This document shows positions 56,169 through 64,000 of a DNA stretch of 64,000 nucleotides, one piece after another. The stretch comes from Sphingopyxis sp. BSN-002. Its GTDB lineage: Bacteria > Pseudomonadota > Alphaproteobacteria > Sphingomonadales > Sphingomonadaceae. Within the stretch, counting starts at the first letter, position 1; each line of letters begins with the position of its first letter. The stretch lies in contig NZ_CP091804.1 of assembly GCF_022024275.1 (NCBI RefSeq), forward strand, positions 124,001-188,000, read 5' to 3'. The position numbers were made by a program, and so were the translations under genes. Below the pieces are notes generated by a model. That model saw only the letters and a list, made by a program, of their open reading frames with translations, did no database searches and was not told the origin of the DNA.

Positions 56169-57598
56169 CCGCCGATCTCGCTCTCATCTGGCCCGAACTG
56201 ATCCTGACGATCGGCGGGCTGATCACGCTGATGCTGGGGACCTTTTCCGGCGATCGCCAGGTCGGCCTCTATCAGGTCGCCGCGCTGGTCACGCTCGCCG
56301 CGGCCGCAGCGGCGGTGGTGGCGACCTTCGGAACCGAGGCGACCGTTTTCTCCGGCACGCTGTCGGTCGACACGTTCGGCGGGTTCGCCAAGCTGCTGAT
56401 CTATGCGGCGAGCTTCATGTGCATCCTGATCGCTCCGCGCTTCTTCAGGGATGGCATGCGGGCCGAATATCCGGTGCTGATCCTGTTCGCCGCGCTCGGC
56501 ATGGGGATCATGGCCTCGTCGCGCGACCTGATGACGCTGTATGTCGGGCTCGAGCTCAACAGCCTTGCGGCCTATGTGCTCGCCAGCTTCATGCGCACCG
56601 ACGACCGGTCGAGCGAAGCCGGGCTCAAATATTTCGTCCTCGGCGCGCTTGCCTCGGGCATCCTGCTCTATGGCATTTCGCTGCTTTACGGCTTCACCGG
56701 GACGACCGATTTTGCCGGGGTCGCCGCCGCGATGGGCGGCGAGCTCAATATCGGCCTGATCTTCGGTATCGTCTTCGTGATCGCCGGTCTGGCGTTCAAG
56801 ATCAGCGCCGTGCCGTTCCACATGTGGACGCCCGACGTCTATGAAGGCGCACCGACCCCGGTGACGGCCTTCTTCGCCACTGCGCCGAAGGTCGCCGCGA
56901 TGGCGTTGATGACGCGCGTCGTCGTCGGGGCGATGGGTCCGGCAGTCGGTTCGTGGCAGCAGATCATCATCTTCCTCGCGCTCGCCTCGATCATCCTCGG
57001 TGCGGTCGGCGCGATCGGGCAGAAGAATATCAAGCGTCTGCTTGCCTATTCCTCGATCAACAACGTCGGCTTCATGCTCGTCGGCCTTGCCGCCGGAACG
57101 CAGCAGGGGGTCGAAAGCGTGCTGACCTATCTGCTCGTCTATATGGTGACGACGCTCGGTGCTTTCCTCGTCGTGCTTCAGCTGCGCGACCCCGAGGGCA
57201 ATTATGTCGAGAGCATTCCCGCGCTGGCCGGCTATTCGCAGCGCCGCCCGGGCCTCGCTGCGGCGCTTGCGGTCTTCCTGTTCAGCCTTGCCGGTATCCC
57301 GCCGCTGTTCGGCTTCTGGCCTAAGTATCTGGTGTTCGAGGCTGCGGTGAACGCGCATCTGGTGCCGCTGGCAGTCGCGGGTATCGTGGCTTCGGTGATC
57401 GGCGCCTATTATTATATCGCGATCATCAAGACGATGTACTTCGACGACAAATCGGAAACCGAGTTTCCGAAAGGCACCGGTACGGTCGTCGAGGACGCGG
57501 TGATCACGGCGAGCGCATTGTGGCTGTCGGTCGTCGGCTATCTGTTCATCGGTGTCCTTGCGATGCTGTCGGCAAGCGCCGCGGCGGTGCTCTTCTGA
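56165..57598 (+). CDS. nuoN: NADH-quinone oxidoreductase subunit N
   Basis: 477 residues from ATG at 56165, overlapping nuoM by 4. Antiporter-like: [76 protein letters not shown]. Last of the 14 nuo genes. Its stop overlaps the apparent CTG start of birA. Confidence 0.95.
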   Translation: MTADLALIWPELILTIGGLITLMLGTFSGDRQVGLYQVAALVTLAAAAAAVVATFGTEATVFSGTLSVDTFGGFAKLLIYAASFMCILIAPRFFRDGMRAEYPVLILFAALGMGIMASSRDLMTLYVGLELNSLAAYVLASFMRTDDRSSEAGLKYFVLGALASGILLYGISLLYGFTGTTDFAGVAAAMGGELNIGLIFGIVFVIAGLAFKISAVPFHMWTPDVYEGAPTPVTAFFATAPKVAAMALMTRVVVGAMGPAVGSWQQIIIFLALASIILGAVGAIGQKNIKRLLAYSSINNVGFMLVGLAAGTQQGVESVLTYLLVYMVTTLGAFLVVLQLRDPEGNYVESIPALAGYSQRRPGLAAALAVFLFSLAGIPPLFGFWPKYLVFEAAVNAHLVPLAVAGIVASVIGAYYYIAIIKTMYFDDKSETEFPKGTGTVVEDAVITASALWLSVVGYLFIGVLAMLSASAAAVLF

Positions 57599-58320
57599 TC
57601 CCGCCGATCGAGCGGATCCAGCAGACCGGTTCGACCAACGCCGACCTGCTGGCGAGGCTCGCCAGCGGCGAGCTCGTGGGCGAAGGGCATTGGCTCGTCG
57701 CCAACCGCCAGACCGCGGGTCGCGGCCGCCTTGGCCGCGGCTGGAACGACGGGCAGGGCAATTTCATGGGCTCGACCGTCGTGCATCTGACGGCAGGCGA
57801 TCCGTCGCCCGCGACGCTGGCGCTGGTTGCCGGCGTGGCGCTCGCAAAGGCGGTGTCGGCGCTGGCGCCCGGGCTTGCCTTTACCCTCAAATGGCCGAAC
57901 GACCTGCTGGTCGATGGCGCGAAATGCGCAGGCATCCTGCTCGAGCGTGCTGGCAATTCGGTCGTGATCGGAATCGGCGTCAACCTGGTTGCCGCGCCCG
58001 ATCTTCCCGACCGCCCGACCGCCGCGCTGGCGGATCGGGGCGCGCGGCTCGATCGCGATCATTTCGCCGATGTGCTTGGCGTCGCGATGGTCGATGCGGT
58101 CTGGACCTGGCGACAGGAAGGTATCGGCAGCACGATCCGTGCCTGGCTGCCGTTCGGCCATCCGCCGGGCACGCCGCTGCACGTGTCCGAGAAAGGCATC
58201 GACGGTGTTTTCGACGGTCTCGCCGATGATGGCGCGCTGCGCTTGCGCCGTGCGAACGGAGAGATCATGCTGGTTCATGCGGGCGACGTCGAACTCGGAC
58301 GGCCCGTGGAGGGGAACTGA
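57595..58320 (+). CDS. birA: Biotin--[acetyl-CoA-carboxylase] ligase, apparent CTG start
   Basis: 241 residues. The N-terminal [17 protein letters not shown] contains the conserved GSTN, so the start must lie before it, yet no ATG, GTG or TTG is in frame between 57523 and that point. CTG at 57595 would overlap the nuoN stop as CTGA, copying the ATGA/GTGA overlaps along this operon. Catalytic motifs: [15 protein letters not shown] (biotinyl-AMP loop), [20 protein letters not shown], and VIGIGVNL. There is no N-terminal DNA-binding domain, so it is the mono-functional ligase. Confidence 0.88.
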   Translation: MIPPIERIQQTGSTNADLLARLASGELVGEGHWLVANRQTAGRGRLGRGWNDGQGNFMGSTVVHLTAGDPSPATLALVAGVALAKAVSALAPGLAFTLKWPNDLLVDGAKCAGILLERAGNSVVIGIGVNLVAAPDLPDRPTAALADRGARLDRDHFADVLGVAMVDAVWTWRQEGIGSTIRAWLPFGHPPGTPLHVSEKGIDGVFDGLADDGALRLRRANGEIMLVHAGDVELGRPVEGN

Positions 58321-58321
58321 G

Positions 58322-59107
58322 ATGCTGCTCGCGATCGATGTCGGCAACACCAACGCCAAATTCGCGCTGTTTCGCGATCAGGACCTGCTCGCGCGCTGGC
58401 GCATTGCGACCGACGATCGCCGGACCGCCGACGAATATATGGTCTGGCTCGATCAGCTCCTGCGGATCGAGGGGCATGATCGCGCCAACGTCGATGCCGT
58501 GATCATATCGACCGTCGTGCCCCGGGCGCTGCACAACCTGCAGTTGCTCGCGCATAAATATTTCGGCGTCGACGCGCTCGTCGCGGGGCGCGAACCGGTG
58601 AGCTGGGGCATTGCGCTCAAGGTCGACGAGCCGCAGTCGGTCGGCGCCGACCGTGCCGTCAACGCCATATCGGCGCAGGCGGTCGAGCCCGGCAAGGACA
58701 AGCTTGTGATCAGTTTCGGGACGGCGACGACGCTCGATCATATCGGTCCCGACGGCGCCTATCTCGGCGGGATCATTGCGCCCGGCGTCAACCTGTCGCT
58801 GGAGGCGCTTGTAGCCGCCGCGGCCAAACTTCCGCGCATCGCGATCGAGGCGCCGGCAACCGACAGCGTCATCGGCCGCACGACCGAAAGCCAGATGCTG
58901 ATCGGCGTCTATTGGGGCTATGTCGCGATGATCGAGGGCCTGATCGCGCGGATGAAGGCCGAAATCGGCAAGCCGCTTACCGTCATCGCGACCGGGGGCC
59001 TTGCGACCCTGTTCGACAAGCAGGCCCAGCTCTTCGATCGTATCGAGCCCGATCTGACGCTCAATGGGCTCATGCATCTCTACAATCAACGAAAGCCAAC
59101 GATATGA
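58322..59107 (+). CDS. coaX: Type III pantothenate kinase
   Basis: 261 residues from ATG at 58322, one base after birA. N-terminal [17 protein letters not shown] (phosphate loop), [11 protein letters not shown], then [32 protein letters not shown]. It catalyses the first step of CoA synthesis with a monovalent-cation requirement. The segment before GTATT reads VISFGTATT, where many CoaX proteins have Asp in place of Ser131. It overlaps the rnj start (ATGA). Confidence 0.93.
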   Translation: MLLAIDVGNTNAKFALFRDQDLLARWRIATDDRRTADEYMVWLDQLLRIEGHDRANVDAVIISTVVPRALHNLQLLAHKYFGVDALVAGREPVSWGIALKVDEPQSVGADRAVNAISAQAVEPGKDKLVISFGTATTLDHIGPDGAYLGGIIAPGVNLSLEALVAAAAKLPRIAIEAPATDSVIGRTTESQMLIGVYWGYVAMIEGLIARMKAEIGKPLTVIATGGLATLFDKQAQLFDRIEPDLTLNGLMHLYNQRKPTI

Positions 59108-60738
59108 CGACTCCGGGCAAGGAGCTGCTTTTCCTCGCATTGGGAGGATCGGGCGAGATCGGCATGAACGCCAATCTCTATGGCTGCGACGGCAAATGGA
59201 TCATGCTCGACCTTGGCGTGACCTTCGGCAGCCAGGATTATCCCGGTATCGAGATCGTCATGCCCGACCTCGAATTCATCGAGGATCGCAAGAAGGATCT
59301 GCTCGGCATCGTGCTGACGCACGGGCACGAGGATCATATCGGTGCGATCCCGTATCTCGCCGCCGACCTTGGCGTGCCGCTCTATGCGAACCGCTTCACC
59401 GCGGGGCTGATCGCGCACAAGCTCGCCGAAGAGGGGCTGGAGAAGGAGGTCGAGATCAAGGTCGTCGACATCGACGACAGTTTCCGGATCGGACCTTTCG
59501 GTATCCGTCTTATGCCGCTCGCGCACTCGATCCTCGAAATGAGTGCCGCGGTGATCGACACGCCTTACGGTCGCGTCTTCCACACCGGCGACTGGAAGCT
59601 CGACGATCATCCGATTCTCGGTACGCCGTCGAGCGCCGCGGCGCTGAGTGCGGTCGGTGACGAAGGGGTCGATGTTCTCGTCTGCGATTCGACCAACGCG
59701 TTCAACGCGGAAGCGTCGGGCAGCGAAGGCGGGTTGCGTGAGGGGCTGATGCAGGCGGTTGGCGCCGCGAAGGGCAGGGTGGTCGTCACCACCTTTGCGT
59801 CGAACGCCGCGCGTCTCGCCACCTTGGGCGCGGTGGCGAAAGCGACCGGACGCACGCTTTGCGTGGCAGGACGCTCGCTGGATCGCATCCTCGGCGTCGC
59901 GCGCTCGGTCGGGTATCTCAAGGATTTCCCGGCGACGGTCGATTTCGACGAAGCGATGCGGCTGCCCCGCAACAAGGTGATGGTCGTGGCTACCGGCGGG
60001 CAGGGCGAGCCGCGCGCGGCGCTCGCGCGCATGGCGGCCGACGTCCATCAGATCAAGCTCGAGGCGGGCGATACGGTCGTCTTCTCGTCGAAACAGATCC
60101 CGGGCAATGAGGTCGCGATCGGGCGGATCATGAACCAGCTTGCCGCGAAAGATGTGCTGACGGTCACCGAGAAGCAGGCGCATATCCACGTCAGCGGCCA
60201 TCCCGGGCAGCCCGAACTGGCCGCGCTCTACGGCTGGTTGCGGCCGAAGCTGGTGCTGCCGGTCCATGGCGAGATCCGCCACATGCACGAACAGGCGCGA
60301 TTTGCGCTCGAAAAGGGCGTCCCGGACGCACTGGTGCAGGAAAATGGCGATCTCGTCCGCCTGGCGCCCGGGCCGGCGCGGATTGTCGAGCGCGTCCGGT
60401 CGGGGCGTCTGATTCTCGACGGCGACGTGATCCTCCCCGCCGACGGCGAAACGATCAACGAACGCCGCAAGCTGTCGCTGCATGGCCAGATTTCGGTCGC
60501 GGTCGTGCTGTCCGACGGCAAGTTCGTCGACAGCGCGATCCAGTATCGCGGCGTTCCCGTCGAAGACGACCGTGAGACTTTCCTCGAGGAAATGAATGAG
60601 GCCGCGGAGCAGGCCGCGACCGGCAAAGCCCGCGACCGCGACGCGCTGAAGGAAGCGATTCGTCTCGGTGTTCGCCGCGTGGCGACTGACTGGACGGGCA
60701 AGAAGCCCGTCACCGACGTGCTGTTCGTGGACGTCTGA
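59104..60738 (+). CDS. rnj: Ribonuclease J
   Basis: 544 residues from ATG at 59104, overlapping coaX. The metallo-beta-lactamase motif [15 protein letters not shown] (HxHxDH), further ligands in LAHSILEMS and HTGDWKLDD, beta-CASP motifs in [34 protein letters not shown] and [10 protein letters not shown]. It acts as 5' exo/endonuclease in rRNA maturation and mRNA decay in alphaproteobacteria. A C-terminal region ([20 protein letters not shown]) completes the family architecture. Confidence 0.94.
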   Translation: MTTPGKELLFLALGGSGEIGMNANLYGCDGKWIMLDLGVTFGSQDYPGIEIVMPDLEFIEDRKKDLLGIVLTHGHEDHIGAIPYLAADLGVPLYANRFTAGLIAHKLAEEGLEKEVEIKVVDIDDSFRIGPFGIRLMPLAHSILEMSAAVIDTPYGRVFHTGDWKLDDHPILGTPSSAAALSAVGDEGVDVLVCDSTNAFNAEASGSEGGLREGLMQAVGAAKGRVVVTTFASNAARLATLGAVAKATGRTLCVAGRSLDRILGVARSVGYLKDFPATVDFDEAMRLPRNKVMVVATGGQGEPRAALARMAADVHQIKLEAGDTVVFSSKQIPGNEVAIGRIMNQLAAKDVLTVTEKQAHIHVSGHPGQPELAALYGWLRPKLVLPVHGEIRHMHEQARFALEKGVPDALVQENGDLVRLAPGPARIVERVRSGRLILDGDVILPADGETINERRKLSLHGQISVAVVLSDGKFVDSAIQYRGVPVEDDRETFLEEMNEAAEQAATGKARDRDALKEAIRLGVRRVATDWTGKKPVTDVLFVDV

Positions 60739-60741
60739 CCG

Positions 60742-61002
60742 ATGAAATGGACCTCGGCTCTCGCAATCTACACGCTCTTCTGGGCGTTCAGCGCCTTCTT
60801 CGTGCTGCCCTTTCATGGCCGCCGCGCGGAAGATGAAGCGACGCCGCTGGTAAAGGGGCAGGATCACGGCGCGCCGGCGACCTTCCGCCCGGGACGCGTA
60901 TTGTTGCAGATGACGATTCTCGCGACCATCGGCTTCGTGATCTATTACGTCGCCTATGTGAACGGTTGGGCCGATCCGGACGTGTTCGCCGGGCGCGCCT
61001 GA
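60742..61002 (+). CDS. DUF1467 membrane protein
   Basis: 86 residues from ATG at 60742, 3 bases after rnj. Two helices (SALAIYTLFWAFSAFFVLPF and VLLQMTILATIGFVIYYVAYV) separated by a polar loop with GAPATFRPGRVL. This is the DUF1467 pattern, common after rnj in this group. Function unknown. It ends exactly next to the convergent coiled-coil gene. Confidence 0.85.
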   Translation: MKWTSALAIYTLFWAFSAFFVLPFHGRRAEDEATPLVKGQDHGAPATFRPGRVLLQMTILATIGFVIYYVAYVNGWADPDVFAGRA

Positions 61003-63372
61003 TCAGTTCCGCAGGCGGTCGATCGCCTGCGCCAGCGCGACATAGAGCTTTCCGATATCCGACGAGAGCAGCGTTACGCTGATCGCCGATCCGTCGCGAG
61101 CGCCGATGAGCAGGCGCAGCATCGCTTCGAAATCGTGAATGAACTGGTTCACCGATGCGTGAAAGCGGTCGTCATTCTGGTAGAGGCGCAGGATCTCCTT
61201 GGCCTCGCCATTCTCGACCAGCTTGACCGCGCGCCGCGCGAAGACACCGCGATCGCCCTTCAGATACGCGTCCCATGCCGTGTCGCTGACCTCGCTCGAC
61301 AGGATCTTGGTCACGTCGATGGCGGTCGACTTGAGCGCCTCGGTGAGCACGCCGACCTGCTTCGCGAGCGAATCGCGATCCGATGCAGCGATGGCTTGCT
61401 CGGCTTCGAGCGCGCGCTGTTCGACGCTGGCGCTGGTATCCATGATGGTGATCAACTGGCGCATCAGACGGTCGGCCGCGCCGTTGGCGGCCTCGACCGC
61501 GCGCTGCGACGCTTCCTCGATCGCATTCAGCTGGCCCATGATCTCGGTCTTGAAAGCCGCATCGATCGCTTCGGTCGCGGTCGCCTGCATCGCCTCGCGA
61601 GCACCGGAAACCAGCTTGTCGAGCGTCTGTCGGGCTTCTTCGGCCGCCGAGTCCGCGGTCTTGCGAACTTCGCCGAGCGTCGCGATCATTCGTGCGCCGC
61701 CCTTTTCGGCAAAATCGTCGGCGCCGACCCGCAGCTTTGCAAGCGCCGCATTGGCGTCGGCCAGCGAGGCGTTGATGCGCTCGACCAGCGCCTGCTGGCT
61801 GGCGCCATGCTCGGCCATCTTGTCTTCGCTGGCTTGCAGCGTCGATTTGACCGCATTCACATGCGACAAGGTCGACTGGGCAACGAGTTCGGACGCCTCG
61901 AGCATCGGCTTTAGCTGCGACAGGGTCGTCTGGGTCGTCTTGCCGTGCGACACCATCCGGTCGAGCGCGTGCGGCAGCGTCTCATCGAGCTCGCGCGTCA
62001 CCGCGTCGAGCGCGAGAAGCAGGGATTCGGCCTGCGTGATCAGCTGATGCGCCGAGCCGTTTCCGCTCTGCACTTCGGTCATGAAAGCGGCCAGCTGGCC
62101 CTTGGTATCCTCGATCGCCCGGCCAATGACCCCGGTGCTCGCAGACACGCTGCCGTCGAGGTGCTCGAGCTGTTGCCCGACTTCTGCGACGTGCGCGGTG
62201 ATGCGGGTCGCGAGCGCCTCGCTTGCCTCTCCGTGCGCCGCAAGCTGCAGGCCCATCGCGTCGCTGGCTTCGCGCGCCGTCGCCAGCCTTGATTCGAGCT
62301 GTCCGGCGGCGTCGTCGACGCGGTCGCGAAACTGCTTCCAGCTTCCGTCCATCTGCTTGGTAACCGCCGCGACGGTCGATTTCAGATCGTCGCGTGCGGT
62401 CGCCGATGCCTGGGTCATTTGCGCAAGTGCGATGCCATGAGCATCGGTCACTTGCGAAGCGGTTGCGATCAGTCCTTCTTCGGTTTCCCTGGCCTGCTGC
62501 CGCAAAATGCCGATTGCCTCATGCAGACTGGTGGCCGATGCCTCCCCGGTCTGCGCGGCCTTGGCGGCCTCTTCGCTCAACGCGGCGAGCTTCGCCTCGA
62601 GATTTGCACCCTGCTGGTGGGCGACGAGTCCGGCTTCGCGGAAATTGACCGCCAGCCGCTGCGCCACATCGTCGATCCGCGGCAGACCGGCGAGCAGCCC
62701 GTCCATCCGCTGCATCGCGACATCGCCCGAACGTGCCAGCTGATCATGGGCATTGGCGATGACCGACGCGTTAGTCGCCAGCTTGTCGCTGCTCTCGCTC
62801 AGCCGCAAAACGGTATCGAGACCAAGTTGCTGGATCGTCTTCGCCTGCTCGGAAAGCTGCTTCTGCGCGTCGGCAAGATGAAGCCCCAGCGCGTGCATGG
62901 ACTGGTTGAGCGACATATTCTCGTGACGCAGCGCACTCGCAACGCGTGCGAACCGCGCCTGTTCCGACCGGCCCGAGCGGAGGAGCACCATCCAGAGCAC
63001 GGCAAGAAGGGTGAGGGGCATGGCGATCGTCGCCAGCAGGCCCGGCCATTCGGCAGGCGATGGCGTAGTCGCAAATCCGCCGGTCGCCATGAACAGCGCA
63101 AAACCTGCCCAGCTTGCCGCGAGCAGGATCAGCAAGGCGGGTGCGATCCTGTCGCACCAGACGGACCCTGCCGAATCCGGCTCGTCGCCGGACCAGTGCT
63201 CACCGGTATCCGCCAGCGACGAGGTGTCGAGCCAGTCACGCTCGGCGACCGGCGCGGCTTCGGGTTGCGACACGCTTTCCTCCGCGGCGGCTTCCGCCCG
63301 GACTTCGCCTTCGGCTTCGGTCTTTGCCGCGGAATCCCGCCACAATCCGACGATCTTCTTTTCCCCCGTCAT
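61003..63372 (-). CDS. Large membrane-anchored coiled-coil protein
   Basis: 789 residues from ATG at 63372. An acidic N-terminal region (about 1-70), then two membrane helices (about 76-96, IAPALLILLAASWAGFALFM; and about 111-131, LLATIAMPLTLLAVLWMVLL), then about 500 residues of Ala/Glu/Gln-rich coiled coil resembling the signalling rod of chemoreceptors but without the conserved hairpin tip. A C-terminal helical domain follows (SEVSDTAWDAYLKGDRGVFARRAVKLVENGEA ... NQFIHDFEAMLRLLIGA). It is divergent from the Hpt-like gene. No family is named with confidence; a polar-localisation or cell-envelope scaffold role is plausible. Confidence 0.7.
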   Translation of the reverse strand: MTGEKKIVGLWRDSAAKTEAEGEVRAEAAAEESVSQPEAAPVAERDWLDTSSLADTGEHWSGDEPDSAGSVWCDRIAPALLILLAASWAGFALFMATGGFATTPSPAEWPGLLATIAMPLTLLAVLWMVLLRSGRSEQARFARVASALRHENMSLNQSMHALGLHLADAQKQLSEQAKTIQQLGLDTVLRLSESSDKLATNASVIANAHDQLARSGDVAMQRMDGLLAGLPRIDDVAQRLAVNFREAGLVAHQQGANLEAKLAALSEEAAKAAQTGEASATSLHEAIGILRQQARETEEGLIATASQVTDAHGIALAQMTQASATARDDLKSTVAAVTKQMDGSWKQFRDRVDDAAGQLESRLATAREASDAMGLQLAAHGEASEALATRITAHVAEVGQQLEHLDGSVSASTGVIGRAIEDTKGQLAAFMTEVQSGNGSAHQLITQAESLLLALDAVTRELDETLPHALDRMVSHGKTTQTTLSQLKPMLEASELVAQSTLSHVNAVKSTLQASEDKMAEHGASQQALVERINASLADANAALAKLRVGADDFAEKGGARMIATLGEVRKTADSAAEEARQTLDKLVSGAREAMQATATEAIDAAFKTEIMGQLNAIEEASQRAVEAANGAADRLMRQLITIMDTSASVEQRALEAEQAIAASDRDSLAKQVGVLTEALKSTAIDVTKILSSEVSDTAWDAYLKGDRGVFARRAVKLVENGEAKEILRLYQNDDRFHASVNQFIHDFEAMLRLLIGARDGSAISVTLLSSDIGKLYVALAQAIDRLRN

Positions 63373-63440
63373 CCTGCCATCTTAGCATCAAATGGCCGCC
63401 ATGAAACGGAAACTTAACTACGATCTGCCAAGGCTGTGGA

Positions 63441-63737
63441 ATGTCGTTCGATAGTGGCCCTCTCGACAGGTATATCAGCGCCGCGGTGGGCGACGATCCC
63501 GCGATGGCGATGGAATTGCGCGCAAGCTTCGTGGAAAGCGCGCGCGAGCTGAGCGACCTGATGCGCCGCGCCCGTTGCGATGCCAACTGGCACGTTGCGG
63601 CCGAACGGCTGAAGAGTCTGTCGGCGACCTTTGGCATCATACCGCTCATCCAGCTTGCCGAAGCGGCGATGGAGGGTGCGCCCGGCGATCCGGCGGTCCT
63701 GCGCGAGATCAATGCGGCGGTCGACACGCTCGTCTGA
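63441..63737 (+). CDS. Hpt-domain-like protein lacking the phospho-histidine
   Basis: 98 residues from ATG at 63441. A four-helix Hpt pattern: SFVESARELSDLMRRARCDAN, then NWHVAAERLKSLSATFGIIPLIQLAEAAMEG. The consensus Hpt core is AHxLKGSSxxxG; here Glu55 stands where the His should be (AAERLKS), while the Leu-Lys-Ser and Gly are kept. It is probably a non-phosphorylatable relative. It lies divergently 68 bases from the coiled-coil gene. Confidence 0.65.
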   Translation: MSFDSGPLDRYISAAVGDDPAMAMELRASFVESARELSDLMRRARCDANWHVAAERLKSLSATFGIIPLIQLAEAAMEGAPGDPAVLREINAAVDTLV

Positions 63738-63802
63738 GCCATTTTCCGGGTTCAAACGCCGTTCAGCCACTCACCGGCATATAAATATCGATCCCGGCCG
63801 TC

Positions 63803-63847
63803 TTGCCATGGCAACGCTACGGGTTTAGCCGCGTATTCACCGCGGCT
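63803..63847. repeat. Palindromes before the last gene
   Basis: TTGCCATGGCAA (63803-63814) is a perfect 12-base palindrome. A degenerate copy, TTGCGTCATGGCAA, lies at about 63859-63872. Between them AGCCGCG (63827-63833) and CGCGGCT (63841-63847) form a 7-bp stem. They may be operator sites for the downstream gene or a transcript hairpin. Confidence 0.5.
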
Positions 63848-63899
63848 GAGCCCCCCGCTTGCGTCATGGCAAGGCGGCCGTTTGTGAGGAGAGATTTCG

Positions 63900-64000
63900 A
63901 TGTTCACCCGTTTTCGCCAGAAGCCTGCAACGGCCATGGCTGCCATCCTCGGCGTTGCCCTGATGGCGAGCGCGGCCCCGGCGGCCGCCAAGGACAAGCC
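63900..64000 (+). CDS. Start of a secreted protein, cut by the window end
   Basis: ATG at 63900 with GTGAGGAGAG upstream. 33 residues are visible: a basic start MFTRFRQKPATAMAA, a hydrophobic core, and a probable cleavage site after MASAAPAAA, then KDK. It is an exported protein of unknown family. Confidence 0.7.
   Translation, partial: MFTRFRQKPATAMAAILGVALMASAAPAAAKDK

Overview
The window is high-GC chromosomal DNA that reads as an alphaproteobacterium, most likely a sphingomonad (Sphingomonadaceae, Sphingopyxis-like). The clues are gene order and family content: nuoA to nuoN followed directly by birA, coaX, rnj and a DUF1467 gene; a CpdR-type receiver; DUF2842; a 6S RNA between zapA and the 5-formyltetrahydrofolate cyclo-ligase gene; and a catecholate-type TonB receptor with PiuC and TonB. 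The genus is an inference. No insertion sequences, phage genes or CRISPR arrays were seen. Genes are tightly packed, with many ATGA/GTGA stop-start overlaps.

Layout. 1-281: end of an Hsp70/YegD-like gene. 339-7364: an iron-acquisition block. On the + strand it holds a PepSY membrane protein, a DUF2271 protein, a DUF4198 protein and the flavin transferase ApbE. On the - strand it holds a PiuC-type dioxygenase, a siderophore receptor and TonB. Fur-box-like palindromes lie at both ends. 7409-11659: alpha/beta hydrolase, dienoyl-CoA-reductase-like SDR, tRNA-Val, CpdR-like regulator, N-formylglutamate amidohydrolase, a candidate small RNA, tRNA-Pro, and a frameshifted JAB/RadC-like gene. 11646-16278: thyA and the branched-chain 2-oxoacid dehydrogenase operon (E1 alpha, E1 beta, E2; no E3 here). 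16275-24087: a four-gene - strand operon of secreted DUF11-type proteins plus a 1707-residue multi-domain protein with a predicted outer-membrane barrel. 24286-27338: AI-2E family permease, tRNA-Asp, DUF2842, fau, 6S RNA, zapA and a small coiled-coil gene. 27498-33354: tkt, gap, pgk, class I fba and an O-methyltransferase. 33370-40727: two related small secreted proteins, thiE, an M23 peptidase, an OPT transporter, efp, an inositol monophosphatase, a dienelactone-hydrolase/BAAT-like enzyme and a YbjN protein. 40945-57598: complete complex I operon (14 nuo genes) with six extra small genes inserted. 57595-61002: birA, coaX, rnj, DUF1467. 61003-64000: a large membrane coiled-coil protein, a degenerate Hpt protein and the start of a secreted protein.

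Two systems deserve attention. The first is the Fur-linked block at 339-7364. ApbE is encoded with a DUF2271 protein carrying NGITGATR, which looks like an ApbE flavinylation site. This suggests a flavin-based extracytoplasmic electron path serving iron uptake. The second is the DUF11/giant-barrel operon, whose four products share terminal modules and look like parts of one uncharacterised surface structure.
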